From NCBI GenBank assembly GCA_029213195.1, contig JARGNI010000052.1, positions 1 to 33,647 on the forward strand: 33,647 nucleotides of DNA. Direction: 5' to 3'. Both the position numbers and the translations under genes were made by a program. This document shows positions 1 to 8,504 of this stretch, piece by piece; within the stretch, counting starts at the first letter, position 1; each line of letters begins with the position of its first letter. This stretch comes from Verrucomicrobiales bacterium. GTDB taxonomy: Bacteria > Verrucomicrobiota > Verrucomicrobiia > Verrucomicrobiales > DEV007. The notes beneath the pieces are model-generated. The model was not told the DNA's origin, searched no databases, and was given only the letters and a program-made list of their open reading frames with translations.

Positions 1-60
1 GTGCTGGCCATCGTGCTGGCCATCGTGCTGGCCATCGTGCTGGCCATCGTGCTGGGCATC
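1..60 (+). repeat. 12-bp in-frame tandem repeat (GTGCTGGCCATC, four exact copies plus a degenerate fifth)
   Basis: Bases 1-48 are four identical 12-mers. Bases 49-60 are a fifth copy with one change (GGC for GCC), and the sequence then degenerates. The unit length is a multiple of three, so copy-number change would alter the length of a hydrophobic helix without shifting the frame. The repeat touches the window edge, so the true copy number is unknown. Confidence 0.85.
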
Positions 61-144
61 GGGCTGATCGTGGAGAAAGTTCTCTACCTGGTTTGTGCGG
101 TGCAGGCCGGTCGAAGGCACGAGCGAGGAGGTGGGCATGAATGA
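1..144 (+). CDS. C-terminal end of an unknown membrane protein (partial, 5' end outside window)
   Basis: The first reading frame is open from base 1 to a TGA at 142-144 and gives 47 residues. It begins with four exact V-L-A-I units followed by V-L-G-I and G-L-I-V, which would form one long hydrophobic, probably membrane-spanning helix. A charged tail rich in Arg, Gly, His and Glu follows. The stop overlaps the ATG of the O-antigen ligase-like gene (137) by 8 bases, and the ligase ribosome-binding site AGGAGGT (126-132) lies inside this frame. That suggests translational coupling in a polysaccharide operon. The product could be the last helix of a flippase or glycosyltransferase, but nothing in this fragment identifies a family. 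The codon repeats make length variation possible. Confidence 0.5.
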   Translation: MLAIVLAIVLAIVLAIVLGIGLIVEKVLYLVCAVQAGRRHERGGGHE

Positions 145-1477
145 TCCGTCCTCGTCCGGTTCCTGGAACTACGAGACTGCTTTGCTGCAGAGGAGAAACG
201 AGGTGCGCACCTCGAGGTTTCTCTCTGCCTTGGTCATCCTGCCGCTCTTGATCTTTTCGATCAGTATCTGGTTGGTGCGACCGTTTTCCTTGGGCGATAC
301 CTTTTCGCTGACACTTGCCGCTCCAGGTCTGTTGCTGATCGGGGTTCTCCTCGTGAGACTGCCGCGTGGCTATGTTCTCGATCGATTGAGTGCGGTTCGT
401 TTTGAGTTTGCCCTGTTGCTTCTCATGGTGGCGCTGAGCTTGCTCTCGATCGTCAACAGCGAGAGTCCGATCCGGAGTTTTCGTATCATCTATCCGAGTT
501 TGCTCCCGCTGACCCTCTTCGCGCATCTCCTTGTGGTCGGATACCTTGCACCGGAGAGGCTTCGGCAGATTCCCATGGTGATGATCGCAGGGGCGGTGGT
601 CTTCAGCATGATCCCGATTCTGCTCGCGACGGTCCTGCCTCCAGTGAAATCACTGATCTATGAGGAATATCGGGCGCGGAACGGGTTCGAAAATTCCATC
701 CAGCATTCCATTGCCCTGACCACGATTGTTCCTCTCGTGGTATACGAATTTTCCCGTGCCAGGAAGCTGACATGGAAAGTGGGGTGGGCAATTTTTCTGG
801 TGGCCTTTGCCTATACGGCATTCCGGGCTGGATCGAAGTCGGCCATGGGGGTTGCCTTCCTGACCGGGGTGATTTTCTATCTCCTCCTTGCTCTGCAGAC
901 GAGAGAGTTCAAACGCATTCTCGGTGTGGTCATCGGGATCGTGTTTCTCGGAGCGTTTCTCTGGATGTTCGGTCTTTCGATTGCGGAGAAACTGAGCCCG
1001 CTGGTCGCGGAGAAGATCCGATCCATCATCGAGGGAGGGGTTTCGAACTATCAATCGATCGAATCCCGCCAGATGTTCTGGGCCGAGGCGATTCGGCAGG
1101 GGAAGGCTCATTGGTTGATCGGCACGGGTGCCGGCGAGAAAGTTCTCGGAGTGGCTCACTCCCACAATCTTGTCCTCGACTATTTCAAGGGCATCGGGAT
1201 TTTCGGAGCGGCGGCGATCGCGTTGCTCTGTCTTGCGATCCTGTTACGAACGGGAATCCGGGCACTCGGGATGCTACGGGGGAATACGAGCGAGACGGAG
1301 ATTCGTGGATTGGCCTGCTTTTTCGGGGCCAGCAACTATGTGATCTGCAGCCAGTTGTCCGATTGTTTTGGACCTTCCACGGTCGGATTTCTCTGGCTTG
1401 TTTTCCTCACGGGAATTTTCCTCGTGCGGAGCGATTCGGACAGGGGAGGTCAGACCCAGCGGTCGATCTCGGTCTGA
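137..1477 (+). CDS. O-antigen ligase / polymerase-like membrane protein (Wzy_C family)
   Basis: Predicted 446-residue polytopic inner-membrane protein that would polymerise or ligate lipid-linked glycans. It shows about ten hydrophobic segments. A periplasmic-loop-like part contains S-R-Q-M-F-W-A-E-A followed by G-T-G-A-G, then H-S-H-N at residues 341-344 and a glycine-rich stretch (K-G-I-G-I-F-G). This order is typical of the WaaL/Wzy_C family. The ATG at 137 is preferred over an upstream in-frame ATG at 95 because AGGAGGT lies 4 bases before it. The 3' end overlaps the convergent deacetylase by 28 bases. Ligase and polymerase members cannot be separated from sequence alone. Neighbouring glycosyltransferases and a deacetylase support a role in exopolysaccharide or O-antigen assembly. 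Confidence 0.8.
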   Translation: MNDPSSSGSWNYETALLQRRNEVRTSRFLSALVILPLLIFSISIWLVRPFSLGDTFSLTLAAPGLLLIGVLLVRLPRGYVLDRLSAVRFEFALLLLMVALSLLSIVNSESPIRSFRIIYPSLLPLTLFAHLLVVGYLAPERLRQIPMVMIAGAVVFSMIPILLATVLPPVKSLIYEEYRARNGFENSIQHSIALTTIVPLVVYEFSRARKLTWKVGWAIFLVAFAYTAFRAGSKSAMGVAFLTGVIFYLLLALQTREFKRILGVVIGIVFLGAFLWMFGLSIAEKLSPLVAEKIRSIIEGGVSNYQSIESRQMFWAEAIRQGKAHWLIGTGAGEKVLGVAHSHNLVLDYFKGIGIFGAAAIALLCLAILLRTGIRALGMLRGNTSETEIRGLACFFGASNYVICSQLSDCFGPSTVGFLWLVFLTGIFLVRSDSDRGGQTQRSISV

Positions 1478-2403
1478 AAGGCGGTGTGGTCCCGATTGTG
1501 GATCCACAACCGGGGAAGCGCGTAGCCGTCGGAATCGGAAGTGATGACACCGCGATTGGCGGCGAAGGCTTGGGTGATACCGGATTCCTTTGCCGCAGCG
1601 ATCGTGTCGCCGTTGAAATCCCGCCCGCGTAGTCCGAAGGGGTAGCTCAGGATCGTGACCTCCGTTCCCGTGATCTTCGCGAGTCGATCCGCCGAGGTCT
1701 TGATCTCCTCTGCCTGTTTTTCATAGGGGAGTGCGAGGAGACGACTGTGAGTAACACTGTGGGCACCGATCTCGATGAGCGGATGCTGAGCGAACCGTTT
1801 CAGCTCCTCTTCGCTCTGGCATCGTTGCTGAGGAGCAAGGGAAGGGGCGTCGATGAGCGACTCCCATGTTTTGAGGATCTCTTCGCGGAACGCGGGGGCA
1901 CGCTGGCGAAGTTCGAGGGTGATGTAGTCGAAGAGCTCTCGTCGGGTTTTCGAGGTCGTGGGGATGGACTTCGAGGAGGATGGAAAGGAGAGTAGCTCCG
2001 GCAGGTTAGGGGCGAGAAGAATCAGGTTCGCGAGTCGGTCCCACCAGAAGGGCTGGCCGAGATTGCCGGTCGTGACAAAGAGGGTGGCCGGGATTTCGAA
2101 CTGCTCGAGAATCGGCAAGGCCACTTCGAGGTTGTCGAGATAACCGTCATCAAAGGTGACCGCGATTTTTCCGGACGGGAGCTCTCCGTCGGAGAGATGC
2201 TCTTGCAGTTTCGGTACGGAAAGAGCTCGACCGGACAGGGCCAGGCTTTCCATGTGCCCGGCGAAATATTCCGGTGAGACGCAGAGCCGAAAGGGGTCGT
2301 TCTCCGGCTCATCAACCCGATGATAGAGGAGCGCGCCACAGCGCGGTTTGGCCCGGCTCGCCAGCCAGTGTCCCACTTCTCGTAGTTTCCGCTGCAATGC
2401 CAT
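1450..2403 (-). CDS. Polysaccharide deacetylase (NodB / carbohydrate esterase family 4)
   Basis: A 317-residue protein expected to remove N-acetyl groups from a sugar polymer or lipid-linked intermediate. Motif 1 is T-F-D-D-G-Y at residues 83-88, with the catalytic and metal-binding aspartates. Motif 2 is H-S-V-T-H, with metal-ligand histidines at 215 and 219. A later S-Y-P-F-G corresponds to motif 3. No clear signal peptide is present, as in several exopolysaccharide-locus deacetylases. It is the last gene of a minus-strand set GT4-GT2-deacetylase; the gap to the GT2 stop is 15 bases. A GGAG about 8 bases before the ATG could act as ribosome-binding site. The exact substrate is unknown. Confidence 0.88.
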   Translation of the reverse strand: MALQRKLREVGHWLASRAKPRCGALLYHRVDEPENDPFRLCVSPEYFAGHMESLALSGRALSVPKLQEHLSDGELPSGKIAVTFDDGYLDNLEVALPILEQFEIPATLFVTTGNLGQPFWWDRLANLILLAPNLPELLSFPSSSKSIPTTSKTRRELFDYITLELRQRAPAFREEILKTWESLIDAPSLAPQQRCQSEEELKRFAQHPLIEIGAHSVTHSRLLALPYEKQAEEIKTSADRLAKITGTEVTILSYPFGLRGRDFNGDTIAAAKESGITQAFAANRGVITSDSDGYALPRLWIHNRDHTAFQTEIDRWV

Positions 2404-2418
2404 CGAAGCACTCCGGGA

Positions 2419-3255
2419 TCAGGCAGGTTTCTCTGCAGGCGTCTCCGACGACTCGCTGCCTCGTGCGAATCCCAACGCTTTCTTGATGCGGGTCCGCCAT
2501 GTCGGAGGAAAGAACATTTTCGCGGTGCGGTTGATGAGTGCACCCCACCAGAGGCCGTCGAGTGGCCTGGGATTCTGAAGCTTGAAACGGATTCCCGAAA
2601 GCATCTGTGCACGGAAGTTCTTTCCACTGATCCCCTGCGCTCGAATGTAGCAGTCGACGAGAGGTTGCTCGAGGTTGGCCGTTTTCGTTGCTTCGGTGAT
2701 GCGAGTGAAAAGGACGAAGTCCTCGATATGGCGGTGACGTGGGTCGTAGAGTCCGGTCGTCTTCAGAACTGCAGTCCGGATCATGACACTGGGATGGATG
2801 AAGCAATTGTGAAAAACGATCCGGCGACGGAGCGATTCCGAGCTCAGGGGCAAGTTGGTGGTGAAGAGGGCTTTGTGAGTGGTTTCATCACGAAAGACCA
2901 CGTTCGACCCTAACATGCCGAGATCAGATTCCTCCTTCATTCGCTGGTATTGAGTGAGAAGCCGTGCGGGACGATTCAGATCGGCAGCATCGAGGCGAGC
3001 GATATAGGCAAAGCCCTCGTCGAGGATGTAGCGAAGACCGGCATTCAAGGCTCCGGTGATCCCTTGGTTCTCCGGCAAACGGATCAGCTTGATGGAAAAG
3101 AGATACTCACTTTGGTCAATCTCGACAGGTTCCGGGCTTCCGTCGTCGACGACCACGACGGTGAAGGAGTTGTCCTTCTCGTCGATGGATCGGAGGGTTT
3201 TCCGCAACGCCTCATTGTCGTTGTAGGAAGGGATCAGGACGGCGAGGTCTTTCAT
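2419..3255 (-). CDS. Glycosyltransferase family 2
   Basis: A 278-residue GT-A fold enzyme that would transfer a sugar from a nucleotide-sugar during surface polysaccharide synthesis. The N-terminus has the strand V-L-I-P-S-Y-N, then V-V-V-V-D-D-G-S with nucleotide-binding aspartates near residues 37-38. D-A-A-D at 89-92 fits the DxD-type metal site. A later H-P-S-V-M-I-R-T is common in GT2 enzymes of polysaccharide loci. There are no membrane segments, so it is probably cytoplasmic and membrane-associated. No strong Shine-Dalgarno precedes the ATG. It lies 41 bases downstream of the frameshifted GT4 and directly upstream of the deacetylase. Donor and acceptor cannot be inferred. Confidence 0.88.
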   Translation of the reverse strand: MKDLAVLIPSYNDNEALRKTLRSIDEKDNSFTVVVVDDGSPEPVEIDQSEYLFSIKLIRLPENQGITGALNAGLRYILDEGFAYIARLDAADLNRPARLLTQYQRMKEESDLGMLGSNVVFRDETTHKALFTTNLPLSSESLRRRIVFHNCFIHPSVMIRTAVLKTTGLYDPRHRHIEDFVLFTRITEATKTANLEQPLVDCYIRAQGISGKNFRAQMLSGIRFKLQNPRPLDGLWWGALINRTAKMFFPPTWRTRIKKALGFARGSESSETPAEKPA

Positions 3256-3296
3256 GAAAGGAGAAGAATGGATTGCGAGCAGGTGGAAATTTGGGC

Positions 3297-4495
3297 TTAC
3301 GCGTGGAGGACCGGCTGCGAGGAGGGCAGGGGGGCAGGTTTTTTTTCAGGAGACTCGAGAGCATTCGGCACGAGTTCGGCATAAAGTCTGAGATACTTTT
3401 GAAACATAATCCCGAAACTGAAGGCCTGCAGGAAAGTCTCGCGGCCTTTTTCCCCCATGCGGTGCAGCGCAAGCGGACGAGAGAGGGCTTTCTCCAAGGT
3501 GTCGACGAGAGCGTTTTCGTTCTCGGGCTCGACGAGGAAGCCGTTCTCTCCCGGATGGATCATCTCTCGACTGCCACCGACATCCGAAACGAGGGCAGGG
3601 AGTCCAGCTCCCATGGCTTCGAGGGTGCTTCGGGGAAATCCCTCCCAGCGGTGATGAGGAGAAAGAGATCGTGTTCGACGAGAAGTCCGGGAATGTCACT
3701 GCAGTACCCTTTGAAGTGAATGCGGTCGGAGAGCCCAAGGGACTTGGAAAGTACCTCACATTCTTCGCGAAAGGGCCCGTCCCCGACCAAGGTCAGGTCC
3801 CACGAGAGATGGCCGAGACGATGAAGTGCGCGGATGAGGAGCTTCTGATTCTTCTGCTCCTCGAAGCGAGCGACCATGATCATTCGTGTTGCATCGTTCT
3901 CTTCGCGAGCCGGCGTCCCTTGGGGAAACCGGTCTCGTACGCCGTTGTGAATGGTCACCAGTTGATCGCAGTGACTGACTCCGGATTGAAGGGCGAAGGT
4001 TCGCTCGTCTTCACTGACGGTAATGATCTTGGCGGCAAGAGGAGCGAGACGTTTTTCGATCCACCGGTAGAGCCATGCTTTTCGGAATCCCTCTACGAAG
4101 GACCAGCAGTGTGGGGTGTAGAGTACGGGGCAGTTCAAACCGATCGCAGCGAGTCGGCCGAGTGCGCCAGCCTTTGAAGAATGCAGGGAAATGAGATCTG
4201 GTTGGAACTCGATGAAGTGTTTTCTCAGTTCTCGGATCGCACGAAAGTCCTGGAGCGGATGGATGTGCCGTCCCATGGACTCGATACACCGGAAATGCAG
4301 TCCGGCTGCGGCATATCGTCGTGGGACTTCTTCTGTCGGGGTGCCTCCAATGAGAATTTCCACCTCGTGCCCGTCCTGTTTGAGGCGATTCGCCATGTCG
4401 AGAATGTGCAGCGACGAGCCACCGAAGGAGTCTCCGCGGGCAATCGTGAAGAGAATTCGGAGTGGGCGCGAGAATGCGGGAGAAGAATCTTTCAT
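3297..4495 (-). pseudogene. Glycosyltransferase family 4, interrupted by a single-base frameshift
   Basis: Two minus-strand frames together make one GT4 enzyme of about 399 residues. The first (start 4495, M-K-D-S-S) has the N-terminal Rossmann-like part with G-G-S-S-L-H-I and continues through the donor-domain strands H-N-G-V and V-G-D-G-P. It then changes to nonsense after L-F-L-L-I-T-A-G. The second frame, ending at 3297, carries the rest. Read with one extra base near 3644-3646, the junction becomes A-G-E-G-F-P-R-S-T-L-E-A-M-G-A-G, the classic E-x7-E region of GT4 enzymes. The missing base falls in a C/G run, so sequencing or assembly error is possible. If real, the protein would lack its donor-binding end. 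Start choice: 4495 puts the first Rossmann strand at the usual distance; ATGs at 4528 and 4591 are in frame but less likely. Confidence 0.8.
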
Positions 4496-4526
4496 GGACT
4501 CTGCAGAGAAGTGGGATCGGGAATTC

Positions 4527-5267
4527 ATGAGTTCGCGGGTGCGGGCTGACAAAGAGCCGGACCTGAACTTTCGGCTGAACCTGGAATCCACCCAGCGAGT
4601 CGCCGAAGCGGCAAGGACTCATGGGATTTCTCGAATCGTTTTCTCTTCCTCGGCGGCGGTCTACGGTGACACCGAAGAACTCCCGATCCGCGAAGACAGT
4701 ACGACGGATCCCATCAATCTCTATGGATCCGCGAAGCGACTTTCCGAGCAGCTGCTGGCCGGTCATGCCCATACCTTCGGAATGACCGCGGTCTCTCTTC
4801 GCTTCTTCAATGTCTATGGTCCACGGCAGGATCCTCGATCTCCTTATTCGGGAGTCATGTCGATCTTTGCAGATCGCTTTTCACGTGGTTTGCCGGTCAC
4901 CGTCTATGGGGACGGAACCCAGACTCGGGATTCCGTTTCCGTTTTCGATGTGGCGCGAGCCGTTGCTTCTGCTGCGACTCGAGAAGAGGTCGGGACAGGA
5001 GAATACAATATTTCGACTGGTCGCGCTGTCCGGATACTCGATATCCTCGAGGCGTTTCAGAAGATCTATCCAGATGCGCCTGAGCCAATTTTCGAGTTGG
5101 CGCGACCCGGTGAGATTCAAGATTCGCTGGGGGCTACGAAGAAGGCCGAACGCGCTCTTTCGTTTCGATCCCGGGTTTCGCTTCAGGATGGGATTCGGTC
5201 ACTCATCACAGGAGCTCTTCCCAAGGTGCCCAGCGGTAGCGATACGCTGTTGACCAAAGTGGCATGA
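4527..5267 (+). pseudogene. NAD-dependent sugar epimerase/dehydratase, 5'-truncated
   Basis: The frame encodes the C-terminal two thirds of an extended short-chain dehydrogenase of the UDP-glucose 4-epimerase type. Visible are N-F-R-L-N-L-E-S-T, S-S-S-A-A-V-Y-G-D, the catalytic Y-G-S-A-K (YxxxK) and R-F-F-N-V-Y-G-P-R. The first 80 or so residues of the family, with the GxxGxxG NAD-binding loop, are absent. Sequence upstream of 4527 instead belongs to the start of the divergent GT4. Without the Rossmann loop the product (246 residues from the ATG at 4527) should not bind NAD. It therefore looks like a remnant left by a deletion or rearrangement at about 4495-4540, or like an assembly join. Confidence 0.78.
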
Positions 5268-5272
5268 CGGTT

Positions 5273-5291
5273 CAGAGGAGGCAATCCTCTG
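5273..5291. terminator. Hairpin between convergent genes, possible terminator
   Basis: CAGAGGA (5273-5279) and TCCTCTG (5285-5291) form a perfect 7-bp stem with a 5-base loop. It sits between the stop of the epimerase remnant (5267) and the stop of the PQQ-propeller gene (5326). No long T-run follows on either strand, so termination strength is uncertain. Confidence 0.4.
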
Positions 5292-5325
5292 TTCTCCTCA
5301 CAATCCGGGGGCTGTGAGCGACCCT

Positions 5326-6531
5326 CTACTTTGAGACGACTTCGACCACGGCAAGATCCCCCGCCGCGTTGCGGCAGTAGATCCGGCCGTTGGAGAATAC
5401 GGGGGAGGTCCAGCATTTCCCTTCGAGAACCTGCTGCTGGAGAAGGGGGGTGAAACCCTCCGGGGTGGCCCGGAAGAGAGTCAGCTTGCCGAGATCAAAT
5501 ACGATCACGATCTCCCCGGCTGCTTTGAGTCCACCGCTTCCGAAACCTTCTTCCGACCAGATTGTCTCCCCGGTTTCGACATCGGTGCAGATGAGTTCCG
5601 TCGGCCGATGGGTTGTGCCGTGTAGAGAGTAGAGATGGTTACCGATCTTCACTCCCGGATTGAAATACCATTTCAGGTCGTGCTGCTTCCAGGAAACAGT
5701 CGGCTCGGATCCGCCGGATCCAGGGATCAGCATTTCTGTGCCCGCGCTGGAGGAGACGACAATTCGATCTCCCACGACAACAGGGTCTGCAGCATTGACG
5801 TCGCGACTCGACTTCCAGGGGTAGCTCCAGATTTCCTTTCCCGAAGAGGAATCCAAAGCAATCAGCGCTTTGGCGGAGAAAAGCAGATGCGATGCGGCGG
5901 ATTCTCCGCCTGGAAACGGAACGACGGTGGCATACCCGGAGGTTTCAGTCGACGGCATCCAGAGGGTTTCCCCCGTTTCCCGCGAGAGGGCCAGACCGCC
6001 GCGCCCGACATTGAGGAGAACTCGATCCCCATCGATGTAGGGAGAACAGGCAAAGCTCCATTCGGGAAGGGCAAACTCATGATCGGCGAGAAGATCCCGT
6101 TCCCAGATCACCTTTCCCGTTTCCAGGTCGAGTCGAAAAGCGTGACCCTTCTTGCTGAGTGTGTAGACGGACCCTTCGTGAACGGTTGGGGTTCCCCCTG
6201 GCCCTCCTTCGTAGTAGAGGGGATCGAGGGGGCAGTCGTAGGTGTGTTTCCAGAGAACTTCCCCGCTCTCCGCATCGAGACACCAGACGGTGTCACGGTC
6301 GTCCTGGTTCCCCATCGTCAGAACGCGGTTTCCGACAACGGAAACGGTGCAGAATCCGATGCCGACCTTGGCCTTCCATGCGATCGGAAGCGACTCTGGG
6401 AGGTTCTCCGGGATTGCTTCCAGGGAAATTCCATCGTGGTTCGGGCCGCGCCAGTGGGGCCAATCGGACGACCTGGACAGGGAGGCGGCGAGAGAAAGAG
6501 TGAGGACGAAAAGCAGAACTCGCGATCTCAT
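5326..6531 (-). CDS. Secreted PQQ-like beta-propeller protein
   Basis: A 401-residue exported protein with a signal peptide (hydrophobic residues 4-17). The mature part opens with W-P-H-W-R-G-P-N-H-D-G, a signature of planctomycete and verrucomicrobial PQQ-repeat proteins. Repeated blades follow, with phrases such as L-D-A-E-S-G-E-V-L-W-K, L-D-L-E-T-G-K-V-I-W-E and T-D-V-E-T-G-E-T-I-W-S. These fit the PQQ_2/BamB-like propeller fold. Such proteins are often annotated as dehydrogenase-like or BamB-like, but no catalytic residues can be named here. It lies downstream of the DUF3472 and esterase-lactonase genes on the same strand. A 14-bp palindrome sits just before the start codon. The role is probably periplasmic, perhaps as scaffold or in sugar metabolism. 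Confidence 0.82.
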   Translation of the reverse strand: MRSRVLLFVLTLSLAASLSRSSDWPHWRGPNHDGISLEAIPENLPESLPIAWKAKVGIGFCTVSVVGNRVLTMGNQDDRDTVWCLDAESGEVLWKHTYDCPLDPLYYEGGPGGTPTVHEGSVYTLSKKGHAFRLDLETGKVIWERDLLADHEFALPEWSFACSPYIDGDRVLLNVGRGGLALSRETGETLWMPSTETSGYATVVPFPGGESAASHLLFSAKALIALDSSSGKEIWSYPWKSSRDVNAADPVVVGDRIVVSSSAGTEMLIPGSGGSEPTVSWKQHDLKWYFNPGVKIGNHLYSLHGTTHRPTELICTDVETGETIWSEEGFGSGGLKAAGEIVIVFDLGKLTLFRATPEGFTPLLQQQVLEGKCWTSPVFSNGRIYCRNAAGDLAVVEVVSK

Positions 6532-6533
6532 GA

Positions 6534-6547
6534 AGGGAAGCTTCCCT
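6534..6547. promoter_or_regulatory. 14-bp perfect palindrome directly upstream of the PQQ-propeller start
   Basis: AGGGAAGCTTCCCT is self-complementary and lies 3 bases upstream of the ATG (6531, minus strand). It could be an operator. A purine-rich half may instead serve as the ribosome-binding site. No regulator family is recognised. Confidence 0.25.
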
Positions 6548-6737
6548 CATGAATCCGCCCCCGCAATTCCTGATCTGCGTTTGCCGTCGGATTGGGATGG
6601 CGCATTACTGGCTCTCCCAGCGGAATCTTTTCGGACCTCTCTCCTCTGGCAAGCGATTCGATCAGATTCGAAAGGAGGGGGAACGTTCTCGTTGCCCCCG
6701 CGCCGAGCAAGAACGTCCTCCCCGGTCCTCCTGGGCC

Positions 6738-8429
6738 TCACTCGGCCGGTGGGGCGGTAAGAGTCGTGCTGGACCAGAACTGGCCTTCCTCGGTCTTGAG
6801 ATACAGTCGAGCCCGTAGCGGTCGGGACGGATCCGGATCATCGAAGACGAATTGATTCTTCCCTTTACGAATATCGGGGATCGGGACGTTCTGGGCCCAA
6901 CGCTCTGCAAAAGTCAGTCCTTCGTCGGAGCCGAAGTAGAGGATGGCTTCCTCGATGGTGGATTGATTCTGAAGGTCGAAAGTGATGCGAGCTTTCCCGC
7001 TGCGCCGTTCCAGCTGGCTGGCTTCGATGGAAGAAGAGAGCGAGTGGAGAACGGCGAGCTTTTTCGGGTCGAGGAAGGGAGCGTCGGAAGTGGCTGTGTC
7101 AGGCATCGCGATGGGTTCGCCATCGGCAGGTGGTTTCCGGAAAGTCCACCCTCCTGTGGTCAGGTAGAACCAGCCATCTTCTGTTGTACCGCGATCGGTG
7201 TGGGTGAGCCCGGTTTCCTTGTTCACGTTTCCGTTGCTCATCTGGTCGAGTGCGAGGAGTTTCCCTTCTTCGTCGAGGATCCAACCTCGATAGCGCATCG
7301 TGCGCTCATAGGGACCCGTGCGCTGGACCGGAGGTGGCCCGGGAACCTCGACAAAGCTGCCCACCCAGAGGGAGGAGAGCGGTTTGCCCTTGTTCCATTT
7401 CTTTCCCGCACCGAACAGTCGCCATCTCTGTTCGTCGCTGGCATAGAAGTATGAAAAATAGGTGTCGTAGCGCTCCCCGGGCTCGACCCGGAGAGCGATC
7501 GCCTGGCGCTGTCCTGTTCTTCCTTCGAGAGGTTCCCATCCTCGGATTTTTACTCCCGTTCCTTCATGGTCGAAGCCGCTGAATTTTGCATCGGGATTCC
7601 CGATCGCGAGAAGATGAGAGAGTTGCTCGATGGGTGGTTCCGGTGCGCCTCGCCCAAAGGACCAGAGGGAAAAGTTGAATCCGCTGTTTACGGTTCCATC
7701 GGCCTTCCAGGTCGGCCCGTAGTAGCCGAACGGTGTCGTGATGGGGCAGTAGAAGCCGAGATCACCAGGGACCGCGTCCATTTCCATGATCCAGAGTCTG
7801 ACTTTGTCAGGATTTTTCGAGCTGGTGAATTTGGTGTGAGCGGCAGCGGGTCGCCAGCGTTTCCGAATCACGCCTGCGCCGGCAATAGCCGAACCACTCA
7901 AGTGGAGAAAGGAAACTCGCGTGGCGGGAGTACCCGCATCACAGCGCAAGCGAATCGATTGCTGCCCCGGTGTTGCCATGGAGGTCTCGATCGAGCTCCC
8001 TCGCAGCGGGGTAGCCTTTCCTTCTTCGTCCAGGAGCGAGAAGGAGCCGCCCCCTTCGATCTGCCATTGAACCTGGAGGGTTCCTGCGGAGGGAAGAAAG
8101 ATGCCCCATTCCGCGATATGCCCCTCCTTCCATCCCTCGATGTGGGAAAACGAATTCCCGCCGTTGAGATTCGCGATGTCGGGTACGTCTCCCTTCCCAG
8201 CTGCCCGGGGACCCCGGATGGGAAAGAAGACTTCGTTGGGGGTCAGGAAGAGATCTTCCGAGGAGGATTTCTGAACCCAGAAAAATTGATCGGTAGTGCC
8301 GGGAGCTGGAACCATCTCCGGTTCGGTCCCCAGTTGCCCCATGCCTGACCGAGGGTTGCTTTGAGCGAGCAACGTTATCTCGCCCACGCTTGCGAGAAGA
8401 AGAAAGAATGGAAGAAAGACCTTACCCAT
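6738..8429 (-). CDS. Secreted DUF3472 domain protein
   Basis: A 563-residue exported protein when started at the ATG at 8429, which places a signal peptide (M-G-K-V-F-L-P-F-F-L-L-L) at the N-terminus. An in-frame GTG at 8477 would add 16 residues before it. The first half contains a beta-sandwich-like region (H-I-E-G-W-K-E-G-H-I, S-I-R-L-R-C-D-A-G-T-P) of the sort paired with DUF3472. The centre has F-G-Y-Y-G-P-T-W and N-F-S-L-W-S-F-G, typical of DUF3472, a family found beside glycan-degradation genes. A fibronectin-like C-terminal part ends with many polar residues. The biochemical role of the family is not established. It lies between the esterase-lactonase and PQQ-propeller genes on the same strand. 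Confidence 0.72.
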   Translation of the reverse strand: MGKVFLPFFLLLASVGEITLLAQSNPRSGMGQLGTEPEMVPAPGTTDQFFWVQKSSSEDLFLTPNEVFFPIRGPRAAGKGDVPDIANLNGGNSFSHIEGWKEGHIAEWGIFLPSAGTLQVQWQIEGGGSFSLLDEEGKATPLRGSSIETSMATPGQQSIRLRCDAGTPATRVSFLHLSGSAIAGAGVIRKRWRPAAAHTKFTSSKNPDKVRLWIMEMDAVPGDLGFYCPITTPFGYYGPTWKADGTVNSGFNFSLWSFGRGAPEPPIEQLSHLLAIGNPDAKFSGFDHEGTGVKIRGWEPLEGRTGQRQAIALRVEPGERYDTYFSYFYASDEQRWRLFGAGKKWNKGKPLSSLWVGSFVEVPGPPPVQRTGPYERTMRYRGWILDEEGKLLALDQMSNGNVNKETGLTHTDRGTTEDGWFYLTTGGWTFRKPPADGEPIAMPDTATSDAPFLDPKKLAVLHSLSSSIEASQLERRSGKARITFDLQNQSTIEEAILYFGSDEGLTFAERWAQNVPIPDIRKGKNQFVFDDPDPSRPLRARLYLKTEEGQFWSSTTLTAPPAE

Positions 8430-8504
8430 GGGCTGGAATGGTGCCTCCCTCCTCGCAGTCCGGCAAGAGAATAGCACTCTGGGAACGAAAAACGGAAAAC
8501 TCCA

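Noticed and set aside
4191-4526. N-terminal extension of the epimerase frame up to an ATG at 4191
   Set aside because: The 112 extra residues are antisense to the GT4 start, rich in Arg and Ser, and show no Rossmann motif, so they are not the missing epimerase N-terminus.
6534-6547. Transposon end or attachment site at the 14-bp palindrome
   Set aside because: No matching second copy, target duplication or transposase in the vicinity.
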